From: Micromonospora aurantiaca ATCC 27029
GTDB taxonomy: Bacteria > Actinomycetota > Actinomycetes > Mycobacteriales > Micromonosporaceae
Reading direction: 5' to 3'
NCBI RefSeq assembly: GCF_000145235.1
Contig: NC_014391.1
Coordinates: 930,001 to 994,000, forward strand
DNA: 64,000 nucleotides
Part shown: positions 54,650 to 62,458 of the stretch, piece after piece
Layout of the letters: every line of letters begins with the position of its first letter
Numbering within the stretch: position 1 is the stretch's first letter
Position numbers and translations under genes: made by a program
The notes under the pieces: model-generated
The model's input: the letters and a program-made list of their open reading frames with translations, nothing else
What the model was told of the DNA's origin: nothing
Databases searched by the model: none

Positions 54650-55315
54650 GTGCGGGTGCTGGTGGCGGACGACGAGCGGCTCTTGGCGGACACGGTCGCC
54701 GAGGGGTTGCGACGGTTCTCCATGGCTGTCGACGTCTGCTACGACGGGGACGGCGCGCTGGAACGGATCGGGGTCAACCGGTACGACGTGGCGGTGCTGG
54801 ACCGGGACATGCCCGGCGCCACCGGCGACGACGTGTGCCGGAGCCTGGCCGGGTCGGACGCCGGCACCCGCGTGCTGCTGCTCACCGCCGCCGCCGGCAT
54901 CCGGGACCGGGTCGCCGGCCTCGGGCTCGGCGCCGACGACTACCTGACCAAGCCGTTCGCGTTCGCCGAGCTGGTGGCGCGGGTGCAGGCGCTGGGCCGC
55001 CGGTCCACCCCGGCCCTCCCGCCGGTGCTGGAGCAGCAGGGTGTGGTGCTCGACGTGGCCCGGCACTCCGCGACCCGGGACGGCAGCCCGCTCGGGCTGA
55101 GCCCGAAGGAGTTCGCCGTCCTGCACGTGCTGATGCGGGCCGGTGGCCGGGTGGTGAGCGCCGAGGAGCTGCTGGAACAGGCGTGGGACGAGTTCGCCGA
55201 CCCGTTCACCAACGCGGTCCGGGTGACGGTGATGACCCTGCGCAAGAAGCTCGGCCAGCCGTCCGTCATCCACACGGTGCCGAAGGCCGGCTACCGGATC
55301 GGCGAGCCGGAGTGA
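54650..55315 (+). CDS. cutR: CutR-like response regulator
   Basis: A 221-residue OmpR-family regulator. The receiver domain has phosphoacceptor D51 (VAVLDRDMPG) and the conserved LTKPF lysine. The winged helix is at about 125-218 (LSPKEFAVLHVLMRAGGRVV, TNAVRVTVMTLRKKLGQP). Close resemblance to Streptomyces CutR includes the AMAVDV and DPFTNAVRVTVMTLR blocks. The GTG start follows GGGGGAG. Its stop overlaps the kinase start (GTGA). Confidence 0.82.
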   Translation: MRVLVADDERLLADTVAEGLRRFSMAVDVCYDGDGALERIGVNRYDVAVLDRDMPGATGDDVCRSLAGSDAGTRVLLLTAAAGIRDRVAGLGLGADDYLTKPFAFAELVARVQALGRRSTPALPPVLEQQGVVLDVARHSATRDGSPLGLSPKEFAVLHVLMRAGGRVVSAEELLEQAWDEFADPFTNAVRVTVMTLRKKLGQPSVIHTVPKAGYRIGEPE

Positions 55316-56364
55316 GCCCCCGCCGCCGCATCCTGCTGGTCGGGGTGCTCGCCCTGCTCGCCGGGTTCATGCTGCCCAACCTGGTCAAGTCGCTGCTCGA
55401 AATGGTGTGGGGGCAGGCCGAGCGGTTCTGCGGCCTGGCCACGATCGGCGCGGTGTGCGAGCCGGGCCGCCCGTTCGTCCCGCTGCTGCCCATGCTCATC
55501 GAACTGCTGGTGCTGGTGGCCATCGGGTTCGCGGTGTGGGGCGCTGCCCGCTGGTGCCTGCGCCCGGTGCACGACCTGGCCGCCCCGATCGCGAACCTGG
55601 GGCCGCAGAACCTCGGCTACCGGATCCGGCGCGGCGGCCGGGACGAGCTGGCCGGGCTCGGCCGCGCGATCGACGGCATGCTGGACCGGGTCACCGCCGG
55701 ATACGAGGGACAGCGGCGGTTCGCCGCGAACGCCTCGCACGAACTGCGTACGCCGCTCGCGGTGCAACGCACCCTGATCGAGGTCGGCATGGCCCAGTCG
55801 CTCACCGGCGAGCAACTGGAACTGCTGACCGCCCAACTGCTCGCCACGAACGAACGCAACGAGCGGCTGATCGAAGGGCTGCTCGCGCTCAGCGAGAGCG
55901 ACCAGGGCCTGCGGTCCTCCACCCCGCAACGCCTCGAACAGATCGTCAGCGGCGTGCTGGCCGCGTACGCCGACCGGGCCGCCGAGGCCGGCGTGACGGT
56001 GGAGGCCCAGCTGTCGCCCCGGATCGTGACCGGCGAGCGGGTACTGCTGGAACGCCTGGTTACGAACCTGGTGGAGAACGGCATCAAGTACAACCGCGAG
56101 GGCGGCCGGCTCGTCGTCACGGTCGGCGGCGACCCCGCGCTGACCGTCATGAACAGCGGGCAGAGCGTCCCCGCCGAGGCGGTCGACGGGCTGTTCGAAC
56201 CGTTCCGGCGTCTCGCCCGGGACCGGACCAACCAGGGCGGCGGCGCCGGGCTCGGCCTGGCCATCGCCCGCTCCATCACCCAGGCGCACGGCGGCATCAT
56301 CGCCGCGCGTCCGGGGCCGGACGGCGGCCTGCGGGTCGACGTCCACCTGCCCCCCGTGGGCTGA
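55312..56364 (+). CDS. cutS: CutS-like sensor histidine kinase
   Basis: A 350-residue kinase with two membrane segments (about 6-26 and 56-78). The short extracytoplasmic loop carries two cysteines, C40 and C49. A HAMP-like linker follows, then an H-box with H143 (NASHELRTPLAV), N-box NLVENGIKYN and glycine-rich GGGAGLGLAIARS. Two extracellular cysteines are a hallmark of CutS, proposed to sense thiol/disulphide state at the cell surface. It is coupled to cutR by GTGA. The next operon starts 115 bases downstream. Confidence 0.82.
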   Translation: MSPRRRILLVGVLALLAGFMLPNLVKSLLEMVWGQAERFCGLATIGAVCEPGRPFVPLLPMLIELLVLVAIGFAVWGAARWCLRPVHDLAAPIANLGPQNLGYRIRRGGRDELAGLGRAIDGMLDRVTAGYEGQRRFAANASHELRTPLAVQRTLIEVGMAQSLTGEQLELLTAQLLATNERNERLIEGLLALSESDQGLRSSTPQRLEQIVSGVLAAYADRAAEAGVTVEAQLSPRIVTGERVLLERLVTNLVENGIKYNREGGRLVVTVGGDPALTVMNSGQSVPAEAVDGLFEPFRRLARDRTNQGGGAGLGLAIARSITQAHGGIIAARPGPDGGLRVDVHLPPVG

Positions 56365-56479
56365 CCACCCCACACACGACTCCGGGAGCCGCCGTCGCGG
56401 CGTCCCGCGATGACACCTGCCCGAGGACGGGACCGGCGGCGCCGCCTCCCACCCGCAGACGGCCGGAGAGGAGACCGCA

Positions 56480-58615
56480 GTGCCGACCCGTACCGAGGGG
56501 AACGCGCCGCCCGACGGCCGGGTGCTCTGGGCCGACGTGGCGAAGGGCGCCTGCATCGTGCTCGTGGTGCTGTGGCACGTCGTCGTCAAGGACTACCTGC
56601 GCGTCGACTGGCGGGTCGGCCTGCCGGTGCCGGGTGCGTGGGGGCTGCTCGGCGAGCAGTTGCTGCCGCTGCGGATGCCGTTGTTCTTCGCGCTCTCCGG
56701 CATCTTCGCGGCGAACGCGGTGGCCCGCCCGTGGCGGGTGGCCGGGCGGCCCCGGATCGCGCGCAACCTCTACCTCTACGCGATCTGGCTGCTCATCCAC
56801 ACCGCGCTGCTGGCGTCGGCACCGGACTTCCCGACCGACCGGGCCACCGACAGTGGTGAGCTGCTGGCCCAGCTCACCGTGACGCCCTCGAATTTGTGGT
56901 ACCTGTACGCGCTGGCGCTCTATTTCGCGATCGCGAAGGCGCTGCGCCGGGTGCACCCGGCGGTGCTGCTGACCGCTGCGGGCGCGCTGTCCGCGGTGGC
57001 GGCGACCGGGCTGCTGGACAGCCCCGGGAACCGGGGGCAGGTCTACCAGAACCTGGTGTTCTTCCTGGCCGGCGTGCACCTGCGGCCGTACCTCACGCGG
57101 TGGGCGGACGGCACCAGCACCCGGCGGCTAGCCGGCAGCGGCGCGGCGTACGCGATCGGGCTGGCCGCCATGGCGCTGGCCGGCGCGCAGAGGTGGCCCG
57201 GCGTGTACCTGCTCGTCTCCGTGATCGCTGTGGCGTTCGGGCTGACCGCCGCCGCCCGGCTGGCCCGGCACCGCCTGGCCGGTCCGGCGCTGGCCCGGCT
57301 CGGCCGCCGCACGCTTGGTGTCTACGTGATCCACATGCCGGTGCTGGCGCTGCTGGACCGGCTCCTCGCCGCACCGGTGGCCGGCCTGCCCGGGCCGGCC
57401 CGGGCGCTGCTGGTGACCGTCTACCCGGTCCTGCTCACCGCGCTCGTGCTGGCACTGAGCCTCGCCGCGCACCGCTGCCTCACCGCGCTCGGCGCGCACT
57501 GGCTGTTCGACCTGCCGCGCCGCCGCGCCCACTCGAATCCCGAAGGAGAGACCATGCCCCGAATCGACGCGCCGGTACTGCCGGACCGAACACATGTCGA
57601 GGAGGCCGCCCGCGTGCTGTCCGGCCGGGTGGTGCGTACCCCGGTGCTGCACAGCCCGGCGATCGATCGCCTGGCCGGCGCCCGGATCCTGCTCAAGGCG
57701 GAGAACCTCCAGGACGGCGGCTCGTACAAGATGCGCGGCGCGATGCTGGCGGTCGGCCGGCTCGCCGCCGCCGGGCACACCGGCGTTGTCGCGCAGAGCA
57801 CCGGCAACCACGCCGTCGCGGTGGCGCTCGCCGCGCGGCGGCACGGGCTGGCCGCGACCGTCGTGCTGCCGGAGGACGCCGCGCCGGTGAAGGTGGACCG
57901 GGCGCGGGCCGCCGGGGCCCGGGTGGTCCGGGCCGGCACCACAGTGGAGGAGCGCCTCGCAGTCGCCCGGCGGATCGCCGAGGTGGAGGGCCATCCGCTG
58001 GTCGACGCGTACGACCACCCGGACGTGGTGGCCGGTCAGGGCAGCGCGAGCCTGGAACTGATCGAGGAGGCGGCGCGACGCGGCACACCGCTGGACGCGC
58101 TCGTGGTGCCGGTGGGCGGGGGCGGCGGCATCGCCGGTGCCTGTCTGGCGGCGGCCGGAACCCCGATCGAGGTGTACGGCGTGGAGCCGCTCGGCTGCGA
58201 CTCGCTGGCGCGCAGCCTGGCCGCCGGACGGCCCACACCTGTCGCCCCGGCGCCGAGCCTGGCCGACGGTCTGCGTCCCGGCTGCGTCGGCGACCTGCCG
58301 TTCGCGGTGGCCCGCAACCGCGTACGCGGGGTGGTCCGTGTCGACGACGACGCGATCGCCGAGGCGTTCCGGCTGCTCCTGCTGGACCTGAAGGTGCTCG
58401 TCGAGCCGTCCGGCGCGGCCGCGCTGGCCGGCGCCTTGCGCCTCGGCGAGGCGACCGGCGCGGGCGGCGTCGCCCGTCCCGGGGGCGGGGCGCCGTGGCC
58501 ACCCGAGGGCAGGCGGCAGATGACTGTCGGCGTGGTGCTGACCGGCGGAAACGTGGAAGCGGACCTGGTGGCCCGGCTGGCGGGCGACCGGATGACAGTG
58601 GGAGCGGCGGCATGA
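56480..58615 (+). CDS. Membrane acyltransferase-3 domain fused to serine racemase/threonine dehydratase-type PLP enzyme
   Basis: One uninterrupted frame of 711 codons. Residues 1 to about 350 are an acyltransferase-3 membrane domain: VLWADVAKGACIVLVVLWHV at the start and about ten hydrophobic segments. Residues 359-711 are a fold-type-II PLP enzyme: PLP lysine K417 in GGSYKMRGA, QSTGNHAVAVA, and the phosphate-binding loop PVGGGGGIAG. The layout copies VanT (same membrane domain fused to an alanine-racemase fold) with a different catalytic fold. An ATG at 57554 inside the frame has a strong ribosome site, so a separate 353-residue soluble enzyme may also be made. The GTG start at 56480 follows GGAGAGGAG. 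It is coupled to the ligase gene (ATGA). Confidence 0.8.
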   Translation: MPTRTEGNAPPDGRVLWADVAKGACIVLVVLWHVVVKDYLRVDWRVGLPVPGAWGLLGEQLLPLRMPLFFALSGIFAANAVARPWRVAGRPRIARNLYLYAIWLLIHTALLASAPDFPTDRATDSGELLAQLTVTPSNLWYLYALALYFAIAKALRRVHPAVLLTAAGALSAVAATGLLDSPGNRGQVYQNLVFFLAGVHLRPYLTRWADGTSTRRLAGSGAAYAIGLAAMALAGAQRWPGVYLLVSVIAVAFGLTAAARLARHRLAGPALARLGRRTLGVYVIHMPVLALLDRLLAAPVAGLPGPARALLVTVYPVLLTALVLALSLAAHRCLTALGAHWLFDLPRRRAHSNPEGETMPRIDAPVLPDRTHVEEAARVLSGRVVRTPVLHSPAIDRLAGARILLKAENLQDGGSYKMRGAMLAVGRLAAAGHTGVVAQSTGNHAVAVALAARRHGLAATVVLPEDAAPVKVDRARAAGARVVRAGTTVEERLAVARRIAEVEGHPLVDAYDHPDVVAGQGSASLELIEEAARRGTPLDALVVPVGGGGGIAGACLAAAGTPIEVYGVEPLGCDSLARSLAAGRPTPVAPAPSLADGLRPGCVGDLPFAVARNRVRGVVRVDDDAIAEAFRLLLLDLKVLVEPSGAAALAGALRLGEATGAGGVARPGGGAPWPPEGRRQMTVGVVLTGGNVEADLVARLAGDRMTVGAAA
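57542..57556 (+). promoter_or_regulatory. Internal ribosome site and ATG within the fusion gene
   Basis: GAAGGAGAG ending 3 bases before an in-frame ATG at 57554 is as good a ribosome site as any in the operon. It would start the PLP domain alone. Confidence 0.6.
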
Positions 58616-59745
58616 GAGAGACAGTGCGGATCGGTGTCGTGTTCGGAGGCCCGTCGGCGGAACACGAGGTCTCCTGCGCCTCGGCGCTCGGCGTGGCCCG
58701 GGCCCTGGCCGAGCAGGGGCACCGGGTGGTGGCGCTCGGCATCACCCGTACCGGCGGGATCCGGCTGCTGCCCGAACCGGTGCTCGCGCAGCACCTCGGC
58801 ACCGTGACGGCCGGGCGGGCGATCGACGACCGGCTGCCGGTCACCGGTCCGGCGGTCGAGCTGCGACGCGGAACGACAACCGGCACCGTCGCGGTCGGCG
58901 CGGCCGACGCCCCCGCGACTGTGCACGCCGAACTGGACGTGGTGTTCCCGGTGCTGCACGGCCCGTACGGCGAGGACGGCGTGGTGCAGGGGCTGCTGGA
59001 GTCACTGGGCGTGCCGTACGTCGGGTGCGGCATCCTCGCCTCCGCAGTCGGCATGGACAAGGTGGCGATGAAGCGGGCGCTGCGGGCCGAGGACGTGCCG
59101 ACCACGCCGTACGTCTGGTTCGACGAACCGACCTGGCGGGCCGCGTCCGACCCGGAGAAGCTGGTGGTCGGGCTGCGCGGGCCGCTGTTCGTCAAGCCGG
59201 CCCGGATGGGCTCTTCGATCGGGATCTCCCGGGTGGCCGACGGCGACGACCTGGTCGCCGCCGTGGAGGAGGCGTTCCGGCACGACCACGTGGTGCTCGT
59301 CGAGCAGGGCGTGACCGGCCGGGAACTGGAGTGCGGCGTGCTCGGCGGCTGGCAGCCGGAGGCGTCGGCGGTCGGCGAGGTCCGGGTCGCGGGCGGCTGG
59401 TTCGACTACCGGCAGAAGTACTTCGGCGACGCCGACCCGATGATCGTCCCGGCGCCGCTGCCGGACGAGGTCACCGAGCGGATCCGCGAGCTGTCGGTGC
59501 GGGCGTTCACCGCGATCGGCGGCTGGGGCCTGGCCCGTGTCGACTTCCTCTACGACGAGACCACCAGCGACCTGTTCGTCAACGAGCTGAACACGCTGCC
59601 GGGCTTCACCGCCCACTCGATGTACCCGAAGGTGTGGGCCGAGTCCGGCGTCGCGTACCCCGAGGTGGTGGACCGGCTCGTCGCGCTCGCCTTCACCAGG
59701 CACGCGGCCCGGCCGTCGCGCGAACACCCCGGGGGTACGCCGTGA
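58612..59745 (+). CDS. D-alanine-D-alanine/D-Ala-D-X ligase (Ddl/VanC-like)
   Basis: A 377-residue ATP-grasp ligase with N-terminal VVFGGPSAEHEVSCASA, VLHGPYGEDGVVQGLLE, ATP site FVKPARMGSSIGISRV and metal motif VNELNTLPGFT. The omega-loop reads WFDYRQKYFGDADPM, with Lys-Tyr as in Ddl and D-Ser ligases rather than the His-Gln loop of D-lactate (VanA) ligases. It therefore makes D-Ala-D-Ala or a D-Ala-D-Ser-type dipeptide. Its start overlaps the fusion gene stop (ATGA) and its stop overlaps the dipeptidase start (GTGA). A housekeeping ddl is expected elsewhere in the genome. Confidence 0.88.
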   Translation: MRETVRIGVVFGGPSAEHEVSCASALGVARALAEQGHRVVALGITRTGGIRLLPEPVLAQHLGTVTAGRAIDDRLPVTGPAVELRRGTTTGTVAVGAADAPATVHAELDVVFPVLHGPYGEDGVVQGLLESLGVPYVGCGILASAVGMDKVAMKRALRAEDVPTTPYVWFDEPTWRAASDPEKLVVGLRGPLFVKPARMGSSIGISRVADGDDLVAAVEEAFRHDHVVLVEQGVTGRELECGVLGGWQPEASAVGEVRVAGGWFDYRQKYFGDADPMIVPAPLPDEVTERIRELSVRAFTAIGGWGLARVDFLYDETTSDLFVNELNTLPGFTAHSMYPKVWAESGVAYPEVVDRLVALAFTRHAARPSREHPGGTP

Positions 59746-60379
59746 TCCTGCTCTCCGACCCCCGGGTCGCCGCGGTGTCCAGCCGGGACGACGGCGAACC
59801 CCTGGTGGACCTGCGCGAGGTGCCCGGGCTGCGGGTGGACGGGCGGGCCGCCGACCCCGCCGGGGCGTACGCCCGGGTGCGGCTCGGGGTCGCGGACCGG
59901 TTGCTGGCCGCGCAGCGCGCGCTGCCGGCCGGGCTGCGCCTGCTCGTGGTCGAGGGGTACCGGCCGTACCGGGCGCAGCTCGACATCTTCACCGGCTACC
60001 GGGACGAGTTGCGGCGGCGCCACCCGGACTGGCCGGCGGACCGGTTGCACCGGGAGACCACCAAGTTCGTCTCGCCGGTCGCTGTGGCCCCGCACAGCAC
60101 CGGCGGAGCAGTCGACCTCACGCTGTGTGACGCCGACGGGGTGGAGTTGGACATGGGCACAGCGCTCGACGCCACCCCGGAGGAGAGCGCCGACGCCTGC
60201 TTCACCGCGGCCCGGCACATCCCGGTCAGCGCGTGGGGCGCAACCGGAACGTGCTGGTGGCGGCGCTGAGCGGCGCGGGGCTGGTGAACTACCCGACGGA
60301 GTGGTGGCACTGGTCCTACGGCGACAGGTACTGGGCGCTGATGACCGGAGCGCCACACACCCGCTACGGTCCGCTGTAG
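59742..60379 (+). pseudogene. vanX: VanX-type D-Ala-D-Ala dipeptidase with apparent -1 frameshift
   Basis: The first frame (59742-60269) encodes a VanX N-terminal part: VEGYRPYRAQLDIFTGYRDE and the zinc motif PHSTGGAVDLTL. It then turns into SAWGATGTCWWRR and stops. Reading -1 from about 60236 restores RNRNVLVAALSGAGLVNYPT and the catalytic/zinc motif EWWHWSYGDRYWAL, ending at TAG 60379; the total of about 212 residues is normal for VanX. The shift falls in a G run (TGGGGC, 60234-60239): one more G would make the gene intact. This could be a sequencing error, a real mutation, or programmed slippage. As read, the enzyme would lack its catalytic Glu and one zinc His. Confidence 0.82.
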
Positions 60380-60454
60380 CCCGCGCATCCGGGTGAACGG
60401 TCCGGCCCTCCCGTCCGTACCACGCGTCGAACGACAGCGACGACGGGAGAGAAC

Positions 60455-61114
60455 GTGAGGGTGCAGCGCAAGCACGTGATGGCGGCGACTGTGGCGGTGA
60501 CCGCCACTGTGGCGGTCTCGGTGGGCACCGGACTGGGTTTCGCGGACACCGCGCCGGTCGGGCGGTCGGTCTGCGCCGGGTCGGTGACCTTCTCGGCCGA
60601 GGGCGGACCACCGGCCGCGACAAGTGACAGGTTCCCGGTGGGCACCCGGCTGCGGGTGACGAACCTGGACAACCGCAAGGTGGCCACGGTGACGGTGACC
60701 GGGCCGTCCGGGAGCTGCGTGCTGCTGAACGCCGCCGCCATGGACCTGGTACGCGAGCCGGGCAAGAACGTCGTCCGCCGCAACGTGGTGGAACGCCTCG
60801 ACGGCGCCGCCGCCCCGGCGCCCGGTGCGCAGCCGGGTGAGACCCGGCCGGGCGCGGCGCAGCCGATCGGCGGCAGCGTCTGCTCCGGCGCGCTCACGTT
60901 CTTCGCCGAGGGCGGGGCGCCCGCAGCCACCAGCGGCCAGTTCCCGCTCGGCACCCGGCTGCGGGTGACGAACCTGGACAACAACAAGGTGGTGACCGTG
61001 ACGGTGACCGGGCCGTCTGGTAGTTGCGTGCTGCTGAACACGGCGGCCATGGACGCGATCCGGGAACCCGGCAAGAACCTGGTCCGGCGCAACACTGTGG
61101 AGCTGCTCCGCTGA
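60455..61114 (+). CDS. Secreted protein with tandem RlpA/expansin-like domains
   Basis: A 219-residue protein with a signal peptide (HVMAATVAVTATVAVSVGTG, cleavage near residue 30). It has two copies of a ~78-residue domain, one starting at C40 and the other at C143 (period 103), about 79% identical by my count. Each has PxGTRLRVTNLDN, VTVTGPSGSCVLLN and REPGKN, resembling a small double-psi beta-barrel of RlpA type, each with two cysteines. The linker is Ala/Pro/Gly-rich. The GTG start follows CGGGAGAG. Lytic activity cannot be claimed. Confidence 0.7.
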   Translation: MRVQRKHVMAATVAVTATVAVSVGTGLGFADTAPVGRSVCAGSVTFSAEGGPPAATSDRFPVGTRLRVTNLDNRKVATVTVTGPSGSCVLLNAAAMDLVREPGKNVVRRNVVERLDGAAAPAPGAQPGETRPGAAQPIGGSVCSGALTFFAEGGAPAATSGQFPLGTRLRVTNLDNNKVVTVTVTGPSGSCVLLNTAAMDAIREPGKNLVRRNTVELLR

Positions 61115-61127
61115 TCCTCCGGGCGGA

Positions 61128-61168
61128 ACACCATGGGCCGGTCCTGGGGGAGATCGGGCCCATGGTGT
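61128..61168. terminator. Hairpin between convergent genes
   Basis: An 11-bp perfect stem (61128-61138 with 61158-61168) with a 19-base loop lies between the RlpA-like and gabT ends. Confidence 0.6.
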
Positions 61169-61181
61169 CCCACGTCCGGGG

Positions 61182-62453
61182 TCAGCCGAAGGCGGCCGCC
61201 AGGATGTCGAGTCCCCGGCCCAGCTCGTCGTCGGAGATGACGAGCGGAGGCAGGAACCGCAGCACGTTGCCGTAGGTGCCGCAGGTCAGGGTGAGTAGCC
61301 CGGCCGCGTGGCAGGCCGCCGAGATCGCCGCCGTGGCGGCCGGGTCCGGGGTCAGCGTGCCCGGCACCACGATCTCCATCGCGAGCATCGCGCCCCGGCC
61401 GCGTACCTCTGCCACGCGCGGGTCACCGGCGGCGATCGTGCGCAGCCGCTCACCCATCACCGCGCCGATCCGGCGCGCGGCCGCGGCCAGGTCCAGCTCC
61501 CGCATCGTCTCCATCGACGCGAGCGCGGCGGCGCAGGCGATCGGGTTTCCGCCGTACGTGCCGCCGAGGCCGCCGACGTGCACCGCGTCCATCAGGTCCG
61601 CCCGGCCGGTCACAGCCGCCAGCGGCAGGCCGCCCGCGATGCCCTTCGCCAGCGTGATCAGGTCCGGCTCGACGCCCTCGTGCTCGCAGGCGAACCAGTC
61701 GCCGGTGCGGCAGAAACCGGTCTGGATCTCGTCGGCGACGAACACCACCCCGGCCGCCGTCGCCCACTCGCGCAGCGCCGGCAGGAAACCCTGAGCGGGT
61801 ACGACGAAACCGCCCTCGCCCTGGATCGGCTCGATCAGCAGCGCCGCCACGTTCTCCGCGCCCACCTGCTTCTCGATCATCTCGATCGACCGGGCCGCCG
61901 CGGTGGCGCCGTCGAGCCCGCCGTCGCGCAGCGGGTACGACATCGGCACCCGGTAGACCTCACCGGCGAACGGCCCGAACCGGTGCTTGTACGGCATGTT
62001 CTTCGCGGTCAGCGCCATGGTCAGGTTGGTCCGGCCGTGGTACGCGTGGTCGAACACCACCACAGCGGGCCGCCCGGTCGCGTGCCGGGCGATCTTCACC
62101 GCGTTCTCCACCGCCTCGGCGCCGGAGTTGAACAACGCCGACCGCTTCCCGAAGCCACCCGGCGTCAGCGCGTTGAGCTGCTCGCAGACCGCCACGTACG
62201 ACTCGTACGGCGCGACCATGAAGCAGGTGTGGGTGAAGCGTTCGACCTGCGCGCGTACCGCCTCGACCACGCGCGGCGCGGAGTTGCCCACGTTGGTGAC
62301 GGCGATGCCGGCCGCGAAGTCGATCCACTCCCGGCCGTCCACGTCGGTGATCGTGCCGCCGCCCGCCCGGTCCACGTACGCGGGGATCGTGCTGCCCACG
62401 CCCCGCGCCACCGCCTCGACCCGGCGCTTGTGCAACTCCTCGCTCGTGGCCAC
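61182..62453 (-). CDS. gabT: 4-aminobutyrate aminotransferase
   Basis: A 423-residue class-III aminotransferase with GabT features: FAAGIAVTNVGNSAPRVVEA, FNSGAEAVENAVKIAR, EPIQGEGGFVVPAQGFL, VFVADEIQTGFCRTG and the PLP-lysine segment ITLAKGIAGGLPLAAVTG. It converts GABA and 2-oxoglutarate to succinate semialdehyde and glutamate. The GTG at 62453 is 5 bases downstream of the stop codon of the aldehyde dehydrogenase gene, forming a two-gene operon that completes putrescine degradation. A gabD gene is not in the window. Confidence 0.92.
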   Translation of the reverse strand: MATSEELHKRRVEAVARGVGSTIPAYVDRAGGGTITDVDGREWIDFAAGIAVTNVGNSAPRVVEAVRAQVERFTHTCFMVAPYESYVAVCEQLNALTPGGFGKRSALFNSGAEAVENAVKIARHATGRPAVVVFDHAYHGRTNLTMALTAKNMPYKHRFGPFAGEVYRVPMSYPLRDGGLDGATAAARSIEMIEKQVGAENVAALLIEPIQGEGGFVVPAQGFLPALREWATAAGVVFVADEIQTGFCRTGDWFACEHEGVEPDLITLAKGIAGGLPLAAVTGRADLMDAVHVGGLGGTYGGNPIACAAALASMETMRELDLAAAARRIGAVMGERLRTIAAGDPRVAEVRGRGAMLAMEIVVPGTLTPDPAATAAISAACHAAGLLTLTCGTYGNVLRFLPPLVISDDELGRGLDILAAAFG

Positions 62454-62458
62454 CGGGA

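Noticed and set aside
58612..60379. Standard VanHAX (D-Ala-D-Lac) glycopeptide resistance operon
   Set aside because: There is no D-lactate dehydrogenase gene, and the ligase loop has Lys-Tyr (FDYRQKY) rather than the His-Gln type of D-lactate ligases.
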